DNA of 64,000 bases from Ophioderma brevispina. Taxonomy: Eukaryota > Echinodermata > Ophiuroidea > Amphilepidida > Ophiodermatidae. This document shows, in pieces, positions 11,703 through 22,203 of the stretch. Under the pieces are notes generated by a model. It ran no database searches, had not been told where the DNA came from, and saw nothing but the letters and a program-made list of their open reading frames with translations. A program made the translations under genes and the position numbers. The stretch spans positions 62,001 to 126,000 of the forward strand of contig JAMKCH010041259.1 of NCBI GenBank assembly GCA_023653785.1, read 5' to 3'. Within the stretch, counting starts at the first letter, position 1, and every line of letters begins with the position of its first letter.

Positions 11703-11893
11703 ATCTGACAGGGTGTGCAACAAGTTGTGCCATCTTTTAAACACTTCATATATCTAACTTATGGAGGCAACTTGTACAAATTGTGTCTGTGCTGAGAAGC
11801 CGAATTGTCAAAATTCACCCTTTTTAACATTGATGTTAAATATAATGCATTTATATTAAATTAACCATTATTTGTGATATTTTTATCTTTAAG

Positions 11894-11963
11894 TCATGGC
11901 TATCCAGATCCAACTTATCTGAAGCGAGTAAAAGAGGAGCTCTCAACTAAAGGAATCAAGTGA
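11894..11963 (+). CDS. Possible terminal exon of an unidentified host gene
   Basis: A pyrimidine-rich stretch ending in AG (TTTTTATCTTTAAG, to 11,893) is followed by a frame reading HGYPDPTYLKRVKEELSTKG then I, K and a TGA stop at 11,961-11,963. The composition (charged, helix-like, proline near the start) looks like a genuine protein C-terminus. Poly(A) signals follow at 12,565 and 13,089. The codon before H is split across the putative junction. I cannot name the family, and no upstream exon was found between the repeats. It could equally be a chance 23-codon frame. Confidence 0.3.
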
Positions 11964-12235
11964 CAGACACTGCTAGTACCACTCACCTCACCAGGAGTGT
12001 ATGCTGCATAGTACACATCGTCTTCACCACTCCGCTCGCCTGGGAATGTCTGCTGCCTTAAACATGTTGAAGTCCTCATTAGGTTGTGTGTCACTTGTGT
12101 ATGGAGGTATTACACATGTGATGTCTGAGGTCAGAGATTAAGGTGTGAATGTATGAGTATGCAGGGGATGCATGTGATAATACTTGTATAGTTATGTGCA
12201 TGTGGACCAATGTTGTAGCTAGGTTTTCTGAACCA
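11964..12235 (+). other. Candidate 3' UTR downstream of the possible exon
   Basis: AT-rich non-coding sequence with no repeats recognised. If the exon at 11,894-11,963 is real, its 3' UTR would run from here to the AATAAA at 12,565-12,570 or the one at 13,089-13,094. Confidence 0.25.
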
Positions 12236-12335
12236 AGAATTTAAGTTATCTTAAGCAAGTGTCCCCACAAGATTAAAACCCAGGAAATTTGTGCCACAGG
12301 CAAGCACCCTAACCACTAGGTCACACTCTCCCACC
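12236..12335 (-). mobile_element. tRNA-like SINE head (fragment)
   Basis: On the minus strand TGACCTAGTGGTTAGGGTGC (about 12,328-12,309) matches a tRNA A-box region (TRGCNNAGTGG type), and about 40 bases further on GGGTTTTAATC resembles a degenerate B box. No other SINE module follows, so it is a fragment or a different SINE family. Confidence 0.45.
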
Positions 12336-12564
12336 TTTTTTTCTAATGACTTGCAAAATAAGTCTGAAACATTGTAAATCTGATTTCACATAGTTCTACC
12401 CATGGTTTCTGGTTTTTCTTGGCCTTATGAAGTCCTAATATCATTACTGTTATGAAATTAATAATTATATCATGTGCCTTAGTAGGGGTGCATTTAGAGA
12501 AGTACTTCAGTAGGGATATTTGCTTGTGGATTTTATATCTTTTATAAAATTGAAATTATAAGAA

Positions 12565-12570
12565 AATAAA
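12565..12570 (+). terminator. AATAAA polyadenylation signal
   Basis: Canonical hexamer in AT-rich sequence downstream of the candidate exon at 11,894-11,963. A chance match is likely at this base composition. Confidence 0.2.
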
Positions 12571-12595
12571 GAATATCAAGAAGGCTAACTTCATC

Positions 12596-13968
12596 TTACC
12601 TTAAGGTGTTACACTTAAAAAGACAGGAACATTCCTTATAGGGTTCAAATATTACTAGAGCTCTGATAAGTATTAAACGATATGGCCTAACTGTGGTATG
12701 TGTTTTATTTATGCAGAATTGATGAAATTTGTACAAAATGTAATGAAAAATGTTAAGTATGACAACATGATGCATGCAAACACAAAGCATGAAAAGGCCA
12801 AGTTGTACATAGCTGTAAATGATATTTTTTGTTTGAAATATGTAGAATTTTCTTGACAAGGTCAACATCTGTAAATTATTAGTATATAAAAACAAATTGT
12901 GTAAATATTTTTTTAGAATGATTTCGTAGATATTAAGAATATTACACAAGATAGTGTATGGTATAGACTAGTGTATATAGTGTACATAAATATCATTGTT
13001 TTGGATTTGATTTATATGAGTATACTGCCTATGTTATAATCTGTCGATGTTATAATCCTATTCATTTATTGTCCCTATTGTATTACCAAATAAAAGGATC
13101 CTGGTCGACCTATCAATAAGATTTAGCCAATCACTTCCTGGTTTGTGTGGGATGTAAAAGTCTTGTAAACAAAGAAGTTCATGACACACATGCAGTGTTT
13201 ACAGTGTTTACGCACGAGGTTAACATATTTTAATCTTAATTATATTCCTAAAATAATTTTTGATAAATGTCTGTTTTTTTTTAATTTATAAAATTCTATC
13301 TTTGTGAACTTTATTTTGAAAGGTAAGGTGTAAACTACTTTGAGAAATGGAAACAATTTTTATTTTGCAAATTGTTTTCTTACGTTTGACATGGAGTATG
13401 CTTGTGATTATATTCCGGGATTTTGGAAATATACTTTGAGAAATAGAAATAGAAATTGTATTAAAAGTGCAAATCATTTTATGCCTATTCTGGGATTTTG
13501 CAAGTTTTAAAGGGACTTTAAAACTTTATTGAAACACAACTCCTTCGAAAATGTGTGGCACTTCTACACTGCAAAAACATCTTGTCATCACATTATTTTT
13601 AAGTAGACAAAATCTTGAATGTAGTACATACTAGTACCAGTACCACGAGGTAAGCATATGACTAGTCTAGTGTATCTCTCTGTATGATTAAAGTAGGCAG
13701 TCGCAAATGAGTCCGTTATGAATGGACGTGGCTAATTAGGCTTATCGGATTATAACCTCGACAGATTATAACATGGGCAGTTTTCCCATTTATATTACCT
13801 AGATTACCTAGAGACACTCTAGTGGCAGTGAGCTGAATCTTAAAGGGACATAATGGCATGAAAAAAAATTGACATAATGAAAAGGACCCTTACTGAAATC
13901 ACTTCCACGTGTTTGAAAACAATTGGATGTTTACATTCTGTAAAACATTAAACCCAGGAAGAGTTCCA
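12596..13968. other. No gene seen; AT-rich with a short hairpin
   Basis: The 117-codon minus-strand frame (12,596-12,949) is rich in I, F, Y and L, as expected of AT-rich chance frames. A second AATAAA lies at 13,089-13,094. Positions 13,502-13,512 and 13,516-13,526 form a perfect 11-bp inverted repeat (AAGTTTTAAAG) with a 3-base loop. Confidence 0.35.
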
Positions 13969-13975
13969 GGGTGGG

Positions 13976-14268
13976 AGGTGGCAGTTTGTGGCAATTTCTG
14001 GAACAGAAAGCAAGGTGTTCACATCCCTGACAGAATTTTTGTGTTTTGCGACACAATTAAAAAACATTCAGACCGGGATTCGGGCATAATTGTACTTTCG
14101 GCTTGCAGTAAGATATTGATCTGGCAAGTGAAAGATGGATTAGCCGGGATTATCACATATATAATAGCAATGGTGTGTGAGCTGATGACAACATGCTTTT
14201 CAAGTTTGGTAAAATGCTGGCAGTAATGTCAGCATCCTTGTTCCAGAAATTGCCACAAACTGCCACCT
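13976..14268. repeat. Short inverted repeat flanking ~230 bp
   Basis: AGGTGGCAGTTTGTGGCAAT and following bases (13,977-14,007) recur as the reverse complement at 14,237-14,268, about 30 bp with few mismatches. The 105-codon plus-strand frame at 13,909-14,226 covers the loop and resembles no known protein. It may be a small foldback element inserted beside a family C remnant. Confidence 0.5.
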
Positions 14269-14415
14269 TCCCCCGTTTTCTTCCTTTTCTGTCAATTTTT
14301 CAGTTGGAAAAAATAACTTTTACTGAATTCTACTGACTTATCCTTCACCTTTAAGCTATTCCTGCAAATTTCAAATATTTGACTCTTTTGGGTGAATCAC
14401 TGATAGTGTCATTAA
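14262..14415. mobile_element. TTAA element family C, right-end fragment
   Basis: It matches the right half of the complete copy at 18,239-18,603 (CCGTTTTCTTCCTTTTCTGT, CAGTTGGAAAAA, ATCCTTCAC, AGCTATTCCTGCAAA) and ends in GAATCACTGATAGTGTCATT followed by AA, giving TTAA at 14,412-14,415. The left half is missing. Confidence 0.75.
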
Positions 14416-14941
14416 TTTTGTGGCAAATAATTGTGATCATTTGCAGAGCCATCTCAAAAATTGCTGACTTACATGTTATAACATGTACTGAATATACCAG
14501 GGTTAAAAGCAGCAGCAGCAGACTGGGGGGGGGGTGCAGGTGCACGAGAAAGCGAGAGTAAAGTTTTCAATTTGCTCAGATAAGGTGTCAAGTGGTCCCT
14601 CCACTTTGAAAATTGTTCCACCGCTGCTGGTTAAGAGATTACATTCAATGCTTTGTGGCAATTGTGGCTACCAGAAACGTACACACCATTCAGCAGTAAT
14701 TGTTTTGTTCAATTTAATATTTTTTTTCTTATAAGAAGAAAATGTATTGATCTTGTAATTTTTTTGAGAAGCAAAGCCATACAGAATTGGCAGAATTAAT
14801 TGCAGTGACATTAGTATTATTGTATATCTTTTGATGATGTGGCATTGTAAATAAGCTACTTACATAGTTTGAGGTCTTCTCAAAATACATATGGCTTTGC
14901 TCTGACCTATTATAGCCATTCAGCAAATGATATTTGGCTCA
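14416..14941. other. No gene or repeat recognised
   Basis: It contains a short AGC run (14,510-14,521) and a G10 run (14,524-14,533). The short frames on both strands show no protein resemblance. Confidence 0.35.
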
Positions 14942-15238
14942 TGATTAACCCCGGGTCAGGTTTCCTTTGAGGGCCTGCTATTGGTATCCTGGTAACCAGT
15001 ACTACCTGTCCCAGGGCCAAGTCATCGTCGGCTAAACCGACACCCCCATTGATTTTCTAAGGAAATCTGATGAGGAGGGTAGCTGTTTACCCTGGTAGAA
15101 TGAAAAAGAAGATCTACTTACAAGGGCGTGAGCTCAGGAGAGCTATTGGCGGCCATCCAGCATATGCTGCCTTGTATGGTGGGCATTGTTGCCCCAAGGC
15201 TAGGCCCACCGTTAACAGGGACAAAACCGGATTTAAAA
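14942..15238 (-). repeat. Dispersed repeat X, uninterrupted copy
   Basis: This is the intact counterpart of the two fragments at 2,982-3,173 and 9,118-9,345, in reverse orientation. On the minus strand it starts ATCCGGTTTTGTCCCTGTTA, passes AAGGCAGCATATGCTGGATG without a break, and ends near CAAAGGAAACCTGACCC. No long ORF and no terminal repeats were seen. It may be a SINE or the tail of a LINE. Confidence 0.65.
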
Positions 15239-15778
15239 CTTTGGTCTAACTAACTAAACTAAGCAGAGAATAAGCAAAGGGATATTAATTTGTAATGTGT
15301 TTCCAACTTCTACCAAAAATGGTGCTTAAGGCCCACTACAATAGCAAATATATTGTTTAAAAAAAGGCAAATCAAGTAAAAAAAGAAGCAATAAACCTTA
15401 ACATACAAGGTATAATGAATGATTGTGAAACAAATAAGGATAAATACACCAAGTTGGGCTTTTTCATTAAGTGGACCATTGAGATCCTTTTTTGAATGAA
15501 GAAACGTAAACATAAAATATTTACATTTTGGTTGACATGATAGTCTCTTCCAAAAACACCAGGCTCCTATTTCACATGATTTAAAATCCTTTCTACAAGT
15601 GAATTTTTAATTGAGAAAGGAACACACCTAACATTAGTCTTTCATCATGTATTTTGACTTAATTTACATTTTATGCTTTGCATTGACTTTGCATCATGTG
15701 GTTAATTCTGTTAACGGAACAGAGCACATGATACAGAGTAGGTGTGAAGGGAATATTGTATTTGATATCACTGCTATT
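15239..15778. other. No gene or repeat recognised
   Basis: AT-rich sequence without homology that I can see. The 67-codon minus-strand frame (15,310-15,513) is hydrophobic and compositionally typical of chance. Confidence 0.35.
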
Positions 15779-16316
15779 TTTGTGTCGCCTGCCTAAGGCA
15801 GGAAAACACATAGGGATCACTTTGTCCGTTGTTGTGAAAAAGGGTTAACATTTGCCTGTAATATCCTCATACTTCGATGGATTTAAACCAAACTTGGGTC
15901 ACAGGTGCAACATGGCATCCCCCATTTGTTGATGAGGTCAAAGGTCACATACCAAGGTCAAAGGTCATGTGAGGTCAAGTTGTAAGATAGGCTGCAAATG
16001 TAAAATTGACCTCATTTGAAAAGTTGAAGTTCAATTGGAACCAAACTTTAATCATTGGTGCAACATGGGATCCCTCATTTGTTGATGAGGTCAAAGGTCA
16101 CATACCAAGGTCAAAGGTCATGTGAGGTCAAGTTGTAAGATAGGCTGCAAATGTAAAATTGACCTCATTTGAAAAGTTGAAGTTCAAGTGGAACCAAACA
16201 TGGTTTATGGAGTCTACTTGCAAACCCTCATTTGTTTGAGGTCCAAGGTCACATATCAAGGTCAAAGGTCATGTTAGGCCTATCATTCACTAACCGCGAC
16301 GGCAGGCGACACAAGC
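15779..16316 (+). mobile_element. Family E element with internal AGGTCA repeats
   Basis: The ends are inverted: TTGTGTCGCCTGCC at the left and GGCAGGCGACACAA at the right (16,303-16,316). The interior has a ~155-bp tandem repeat (about 15,893-16,045, 16,046-16,200 and a partial third) containing five exact AGGTCAAAGGTCA motifs (15,935, 15,955, 16,088, 16,108, 16,259). Other copies lie at 27,736 and 36,995 (plus) and about 4,950-5,695 (minus). The homology in those copies extends about 30 bp past the right terminal repeat (AGCGGTCCGAGGACTGA). No coding capacity was seen. A MITE-like element is likely. Confidence 0.7.
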
Positions 16317-16479
16317 AGTTCGAGGACCGATGTATTTTTGTTATTATTCCCCTGGCTTGAAAAACACAATGCAGTAGGGGGATTTTGCGAGGGCGTGCAT
16401 GTCCGTATGTATGCGTGTTCCAGTTTGGTTAGTTTTCATTTTTCATGTCTTGTTCGAAAAGTTATGTAGATGATGTCAA

Positions 16480-16690
16480 AAATCATGGACTTAAGTCAAA
16501 GGTCATCTGAGGTCATGTTTTCAGTTTGGTTAGGTTTTCATTTGTAGGGGTCTTCTTTGAAAAGTTGAAATTCTATTACAATCTAGCTTGGGTCAAAGGT
16601 GCAATAAGGGTTTCTTATGTTGTTGAGGTCGAATGTCACATATCAAGGTTAAAGGTCATCTGCAGTCATGTTGCAGTTTTTCATTATGCT
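16480..16690 (+). repeat. Diverged family E-like segment
   Basis: It repeats the pattern of family E (TTTGAAAAGTTGAA, CTTGGGTCAAAGGTGCAATA, GTTGTTGAGGTCGA, CACATATCAAGGTTAAAGGTC) directly after the element at 15,779. It is more diverged, with GTCAAAGGTCA at about 16,495. Probably an older tandem or independent copy. Confidence 0.5.
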
Positions 16691-16772
16691 TTCATTTTCT
16701 CTGTACAGTTTTGTGGGCACTAACAGCAGATGTGATTGGTTATTCATCAGGTTATATTGTCATGTGAGTGAA

Positions 16773-16925
16773 ACAAGGTCATAAGTGCAATAGCTGCCAT
16801 TTGACAGTTGCCTGAAGAACCATTTCAAGAGCCACTGACTCAAGGAAAGATAAATTGAGAGCTATCCTAATACATGGCAGCACACAGATGTATTACATGG
16901 CAGCTATTACACATATGACCTTGTT
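16773..16925. repeat. Small inverted repeat
   Basis: AACAAGGTCATAAGTGCAAT and AGCTGCCAT (16,772-16,801) recur as reverse complement near 16,893-16,925 (CATGGCAGCTATTACACAT, ATGACCTTGTT). The arms are ~28 bp with two or three differences, and the loop is about 90 bp. Confidence 0.5.
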
Positions 16926-17029
16926 GAACTCACACAATATGACAGTGGCAGATCCTGGATTGCCAAAGCATGGGTGTGAAGCAGAGTTAAAAATTGTGTG
17001 TTATCAACCAATGCATTATATTTGTTCTC

Positions 17030-17384
17030 TTAAAGGTCCATGGCCCGATCGCTAATAGCCTCGTCCCCAGGGACCCCAGATTTTACCGGAAGTGGTCGAA
17101 ATTTTTATACCAGAAGAAAGCTACTATTTTTCTCATCTACCCTGTGAAATCTTAGAGCTAAATGATGTTTGGTTTGGATGTTATGAGCGAAATTATACCC
17201 CATTTTGGTCGACCAATATTAATTTTACACAATACTCTATGGGGCTTATAAAATCGCGTTTTTAGCTCTCACATCAAAACCGATTGAAATATCAGCGCGA
17301 AACTTTACAGATGGGGTTTTGGGGTGAAGGCCCTTCTATCAAGATGAAAACTTTATATACTTAAATCGGGCCATCCTCCTTTAA
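17030..17384. mobile_element. TTAA element family B
   Basis: Starts TTAAAGGTCCATGGCCCGAT and ends ATCGGGCCATCCTCCTTTAA, giving inverted termini of about 20 bp with TTAA at 17,030-17,033 and 17,381-17,384. A diverged reverse copy of its interior lies at 48,540-48,716 (CCTCGTCCCCAGGGA, TCTCAT.TACCCTGTGAAATC). Only four bases separate it from the next TTAA element. Non-autonomous. Confidence 0.75.
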
Positions 17385-17388
17385 CTCC

Positions 17389-18109
17389 TTAAAGCAATAA
17401 TAGCACATTTTTTGAAGAGCCCCTCCCCCACCAAAAAACAAATTTGAGATTTTTTGCAGTTGTGTTGGTAATTGTCTGGTAAACAATACCTGCGTCCTGC
17501 AAACGGTAATACTCAAAAAGTGTATATTCATCATTAAAGAAGTGATTTCGTAATTAGAATCGAGATCCAAGATTGTAATTTAACGGCGGAGCTGTCTGTC
17601 CATTATAAAATAGTGCCATCTCACAAAAATGATCTCTAATTTGACTCGCCTGACCAATGGAACAACTAATAGATGAGCGTAGACACGTACATGGTGCTAT
17701 TTTCTGGCCGTCTCATATTGGCAGCTGTTGAATTATTATCGAGATGTCCGATATTAATTATTCCAGGGGTGTGAAATTTATTTCCTCGTTTAAGACAATT
17801 AACTTGTTTTTGAAACTTTGTTAGTGCCAAAATTTTAGCTTTTTCTTTGATTTTCAGCCTGTTTTGGGCATTTTTACTTCTTTTTTCCTCTTCCCCCCCC
17901 CCCCATTCCTCATTTTTTGTCCATGGCCTCTCACACCCCTGTTATTCTAATTACAAATTCTTTATTTTGCAAAATAGACATTTTTTTAGCTTTATCATTC
18001 ACAGGTATGGTTTACTACCAATTACCAATACAACTGTGTAAAAATCCCATTTTTTTTGGGGGGGGGGGAATTGGGTGCACTCTGTAAAAATGTGCTGTTA
18101 TTGCTTTAA
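17389..18109. mobile_element. TTAA element family A copy 2, carrying a nested insertion
   Basis: Same termini as 102-650 (CTTAAAGCAATAATAGCACA; TGTGCTGTTATTGCTTTAA), with TTAA at 17,389-17,392 and 18,106-18,109. The interior matches copy 1 in order, except that 178 bp plus a 6-bp duplication is inserted at 17,764. Copy 1 supplies the empty-site sequence. Confidence 0.85.
17764..17941. mobile_element. Short hAT-like element nested in family A
   Basis: The 178-bp insert begins CAGGGGTGTGA and ends TCACACCCCTG, an 11-bp perfect terminal inverted repeat of the CAGGG type seen in hAT elements. It is flanked by TTATTC on both sides (17,758-17,763 and 17,942-17,947); family A copy 1 has a single TTATTC at the corresponding site (488-493). 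hAT duplications are normally 8 bp, so either two bases mutated or the superfamily differs. Confidence 0.8.
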
Positions 18110-18238
18110 TCAAGTACACATGTGTAATAGCTAGGAATTAGATACACTGGCCCATTGAGAGAATAATAATCCTACTTGAATAAAGAGTTCTGAGAATGCA
18201 TGGCTGCTTGCCGATAACACACAGATTGGAAGGTCTAC

Positions 18239-18603
18239 TTAAAGGCACTATCAGTGATTTGCTAAATCAGAAAATCGAAAAATCATCAAAAATCAGATTT
18301 TTGCATGTTTGTAACAAGTCCAGGTATCCTAACATACCCTGCAAATGATAGGACCAGAAGGAACCCAATAAGGACAAAATCGGAAATTATAGTCATTACT
18401 GTCCATTCGGACACTTACTACAACACGTAATTGAATGCAGATTCCTATCTTTGAACACTGCCGTTTTCTTCCTTTTCTGTAAATTTATCAGTTGGAAAAA
18501 GTAACTTATGAGAATTCTACAGACTTATCCTTCACTTTTAAGCTATTCCTGCAAAATTAATATATTTTGACTCTTCCGGATAAATCACTTATAGTGTCTT
18601 TAA
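18239..18603. mobile_element. TTAA element family C, complete short copy
   Basis: TTAAAGGCACTATCAGTGAT at the left, and ATCACTTATAGTGTCTTTAA at the right, with TTAA at 18,239-18,242 and 18,600-18,603. 365 bp, no coding capacity. Its two halves are the flanks of the large element at 37,600-42,966, which makes it a useful empty-site reference. Confidence 0.85.
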
Positions 18604-19303
18604 TTTTGATTGGTTACTTAGAGGTTATATCATGCAATATTATGTTAATGAGCCAATGAGAGATATTGTAAGAAAGGAGTGGTCAAAGATGCAGTCAAAA
18701 CCAATTTATAAAATCCCATTAGAGAAATCAACTCAGAGAAAATGTTGGTGTGTTGTATATTAAGTTATGGACCATTGCATTGTTTTAACATGTTTTATCT
18801 AATTAATAGTGCTATGCCAGTCCAATTTAAAACTACACAATGTACACTAAAACATGTCGTTTGAATGTCTGTAATTACTGAATACTGAAATAACTGTTGC
18901 TTGGACCAAATTATCATTTCAAAGTTCTTCATTGTTTTTGTTGTAAAAGTAAATACTGTGCAGTTACATGCATTAGGATGAAATATGAACAAAGTTATGG
19001 ACTCTTATCAGGCACATAGCCAACCCAATGGTTCCAAAGGGATAAGTTCCTGGAAATTGCAAAAAATGTCCCAATCACAGGCAAAAATGTCACAGTTACA
19101 GGGGGAAGAGTGCAAAAAAGGCTGATTTAGCATATCTGTTTTTTCCTGTGCCACCCTGATGGCCATGCCCTTGACTATTAAGAGTTGTCAGAATTCTTTT
19201 TCCCATTGTGATGTTTTTGATTAGACGAGCTATTCATTGATGCATAACCCAACTTTTAATTGAGTTTGTTTTCGGTCATTGTAAAAATCTAAATATCACC
19301 AGC
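18604..19303. other. No gene recognised
   Basis: AT-rich sequence. The minus-strand frame at 18,795-18,992 resembles nothing. No inverted pairs were noticed before the hAT element at 19,304. Confidence 0.35.
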
Positions 19304-19496
19304 CAGGGTTATAGCTAGGCTTCTTCCAATGCCGGTCATAAATCTTTACACTTTTGGGACATATGGTCAAACTGATGTTTATTTGCCAATTTATGTGGTA
19401 ATTTTTCATTTCACTTAAGTAAAGTGCCGGTCGGCAACCTCCCAAATGACCTGTGCCGTTCGGCGGGAGCAAGTGCCGGTCATAGCTATATCCCTG
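19304..19496. mobile_element. Non-autonomous hAT element with perfect 8-bp target duplication
   Basis: The 193-bp element starts CAGGGTTATAGCTA and ends TAGCTATATCCCTG. It is flanked by TCACCAGC at 19,296-19,303 and 19,497-19,504, an exact 8-bp duplication as expected for hAT transposition. The interior is non-coding and contains repeated GTGCCGGTC motifs. Confidence 0.88.
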
Positions 19497-19965
19497 TCAC
19501 CAGCCAGCAAAGATCAAGCCTAAAAACTTGTACTTCAGCTTTTGTTACCATGTCTCTGATTGGCTGAATTCATCATATAATCCTATGTCTGTCCAATGAA
19601 ATTGGCCTGTAGACCGCAGGGGGTTAAAAATCTTTCAGCAGGAAGACTTCCAGTGTGGGTGTTTTCCAAGATCAGGTCACCCCTAAGGAAGCAACTTCAT
19701 TTTAAGTACTGGGAGCTTTTAGAGAGAAAGAGAACTTCAATCTATATAGCAAAACATTCATTGTGACACGTTGTGAACTTAACTTTGATCTTGTAATTTG
19801 GTCCTATGCAATTGTAATTAGAATGTATTTGCAATGTATAGCAATTATATTTTTGTTATTAGAATCAAACTTGCATTCTCATACTTAAAAAAATATGTCT
19901 CTAGATAAGACATACACTGTAAATGTGTATGGGGTGCATTAGAGTGATAAGGCCAAGAAAAAAAA
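19497..19965. other. No gene or repeat recognised
   Basis: Apart from the 8-bp hAT duplication at its left edge, I see no coding or repeat homology. Confidence 0.3.
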
Positions 19966-20191
19966 GTTTGTCTCAGAAGACCGCACACATTTTATTTAAA
20001 ATTGGTCTTTTAGCTCATCTTTTTTTTAGGTTTTTGCTCACTTGAAACATTTTTTTTCAAAAATTTTCAGAAAAAAATGAAAATTTGGCTGCTTTTCGGC
20101 CGAAAAAGTGGGCCAAAAATGCAGTGTTTTTTTTTTAATTCCAGCATTTCGCATTAGCATTTGTATTTTTCACATTTCTTCTGAGACAAAC
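19966..20191. mobile_element. MITE-like element with 15-bp inverted termini
   Basis: GTTTGTCTCAGAAGA (19,966-19,980) and its exact reverse complement TCTTCTGAGACAAAC (20,177-20,191) bracket 196 bp of AT-rich sequence. Both ends abut A/T runs, so the duplication cannot be read unambiguously. No second copy was seen here. Confidence 0.55.
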
Positions 20192-20280
20192 ATTTTTTTC
20201 CTAAGCTATAGCTGTATTTATTTTTTTGTCGAAGTGGAGGGAAATTTTGCCTCAAGGATTAGTAAAAAATGTAATAAATA

Positions 20281-20533
20281 TGTGATGCGATCTGGGAAAA
20301 CCCGCCACATGGTGGGAAATTTATATATTGAGTTTTTACTATCACAGCAGAGTTTGAAATATTAAGTTTCCATAACTGTTTACTTCTTTCTTCTTTGATA
20401 CACATCTCAAAAGTTACGCCTTATACAATCTGACAAAAAATAAAGTACAATATAACAGATTTTAAGCTATGTTCTTTATTTTTTCAAAACTGTCCTGTGC
20501 GACATGTGGTGGGTTTCCCAGATCACATCACAC
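20281..20533. repeat. Inverted repeat, ~30-bp arms
   Basis: TGATGCGATCTGGGAAAACC and CGCCACATG at 20,283-20,310 recur as reverse complement at 20,503-20,530 (CATGTGGTGGGTTTCCCAGA, TCACATCA) with a few mismatches. A possible small foldback element. Confidence 0.5.
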
Positions 20534-20539
20534 GTTTCA

Positions 20540-21383
20540 TGAAAATCTACTATCAAGAAAAACACCACTACATCTAGTTTTTTGTTTGGGAGATAAAGCC
20601 ATTGTAAAGGATGATACACAGAGCAATACAGTTCATCCATAATCTGCAGCACACATTTTGGCATTGGCAGATAAGTTATAATTTTCAGTCTTAAAATGGC
20701 TTGAAATATTGCGTAGAATTATCTTAGTATGCATAACTCTAGGCTTGAAAGTTTGTCATATCAGCATAGAACCAATTTCATTGGAAACAGTCCATATTAG
20801 CTTTGGATGTATCACAAGTAAAAATAAGTATAGTTTGGCACACTTTACCAATGTAGATGTTTACCCCAAGTTACACCCAATAACGCCCTATACCCCTACG
20901 AGGTAGAGGGGTAGTACTCCTGGAGTTGTGGAAACTTGTTAATTCAACATTGTAGATGGTCCAACTATTCCTTATTTTAATTTGAGACATTATAAACAAT
21001 ATGAAAAAAAACCATTTCCACTGAAATTAAAGTATTTGTAGTCTTTGACCCCTGTAGAAGCTAATTTAACCTTTGACCTACATAACTGTGTTTCGGCTTA
21101 TAACTCCGTAGGGGTAGTCCGGATGATAGCACAAACTATACATTTTTTAATCCTTGTGTGATCTACGAACATTTGGGTGATGCATTCACACAACATTGGA
21201 GCCTTTTAAAATTGTGACCCCTGTAATAATCTTTGCGAGCCCCTAGCTTCCTTAAGCTACCCCTACAGATGGCCATCATACATTTTTCGTGCATGTCATA
21301 GTAGGAGGTAGCCTGGTATAAATGCCTCTATGCCCCCCCGGGTGATAACCGACCAACATGCCTGGCTCACCCCCCACTATAAC
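20540..21383. other. No gene recognised
   Basis: It contains internal repeats of GACCCCTGT.GAAG phrases near 21,045 and 21,215, but no coding homology. Confidence 0.3.
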
Positions 21384-21460
21384 TTAAAGGTGCTTGTTCT
21401 CTATCGCTTTGGGGGGCCCCCCCCCCCGACTTACCACTTTTCCACGATACTTGTTGGAGT
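21384..21460. mobile_element. TTAA element family F, left-end fragment
   Basis: TTAAAGGTGCTTGTTCTCTA followed by TTTGGGGGGCCCCCC.CCGACTTACC parallels the left end of 21,670 (TTAAAGGTGC, TTTGGGGACCCCCGATTTACC). No matching right end is found before the next copy, so it is truncated. Confidence 0.5.
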
Positions 21461-21669
21461 GTATGCAAGTGTTTAGGCTCTCTTATTAAGGAACAGGTTA
21501 GCCATAAATCGAAACAAGCACGCTTAACTATACTTGGTCCGACCTGCACTAAGGATAGTGCTGTCATAGCTTTTCACGCAGCTAGTGTGGCATCATACTC
21601 GCCGCACAAGGGAACGCCGACTTTGTACGTGCGCGATTACAGCCGTGGCTTGCTGCGATTTGTGTCACG

Positions 21670-22203
21670 TTAAAGGTGCTTTTTCCCGATTGTCTTTGGG
21701 GACCCCCGATTTACCCCCGGAGTAGTATCCGTTTGATACGAGGAAAGGCCGTATTTTCCTCATTGTCGTCCTAAAAGTTGAGCCCTCAAATCCAAATCCA
21801 TTTCTTTCCACCAGATAAAACAAAAATTTTTCCATTTTAAGTGTTGTAAAGGTGAAAAGAGATTTCAAATAACAGGTGCCCCGAAAAATTGAAAATTATG
21901 ATTTTTGGCACTGATGTAAAGCTCTCTATCAAAAGCTCTACCCTGAAAGGATTAACCTGAGACTGTTTTTCTATCTTTGGTACAAAATGTGAAATTTCTA
22001 ATTTCTATAGGAGCAATACAAAATTAAGCCGCTATGTTTTCTATTGAGATATAGCATAGACAAATCACCTTTTGTTGAATTTTAAGTTATTTCTGTAACA
22101 AAATAAAAGGTGGAATCGATATGAGCTTCTAAATCAATATAATCACTACATATCCACAGAAGTAGATGATTCCGAAAATCTCCCCGTTTCATTGCACCTT
22201 TAA
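21670..22203. mobile_element. TTAA element family F
   Basis: Starts TTAAAGGTGC and ends GCACCTTTAA (TTAA at 21,670-21,673 and 22,200-22,203). The inverted match is only ~10 bp, plus loose similarity beyond. The left-end motif recurs at 21,384, supporting a real family. Non-coding. Confidence 0.6.

Noticed and set aside
13909..14226. 105-codon frame as a gene
   Set aside because: It spans the loop of an inverted repeat, shows no known domain, and runs into a family C remnant.
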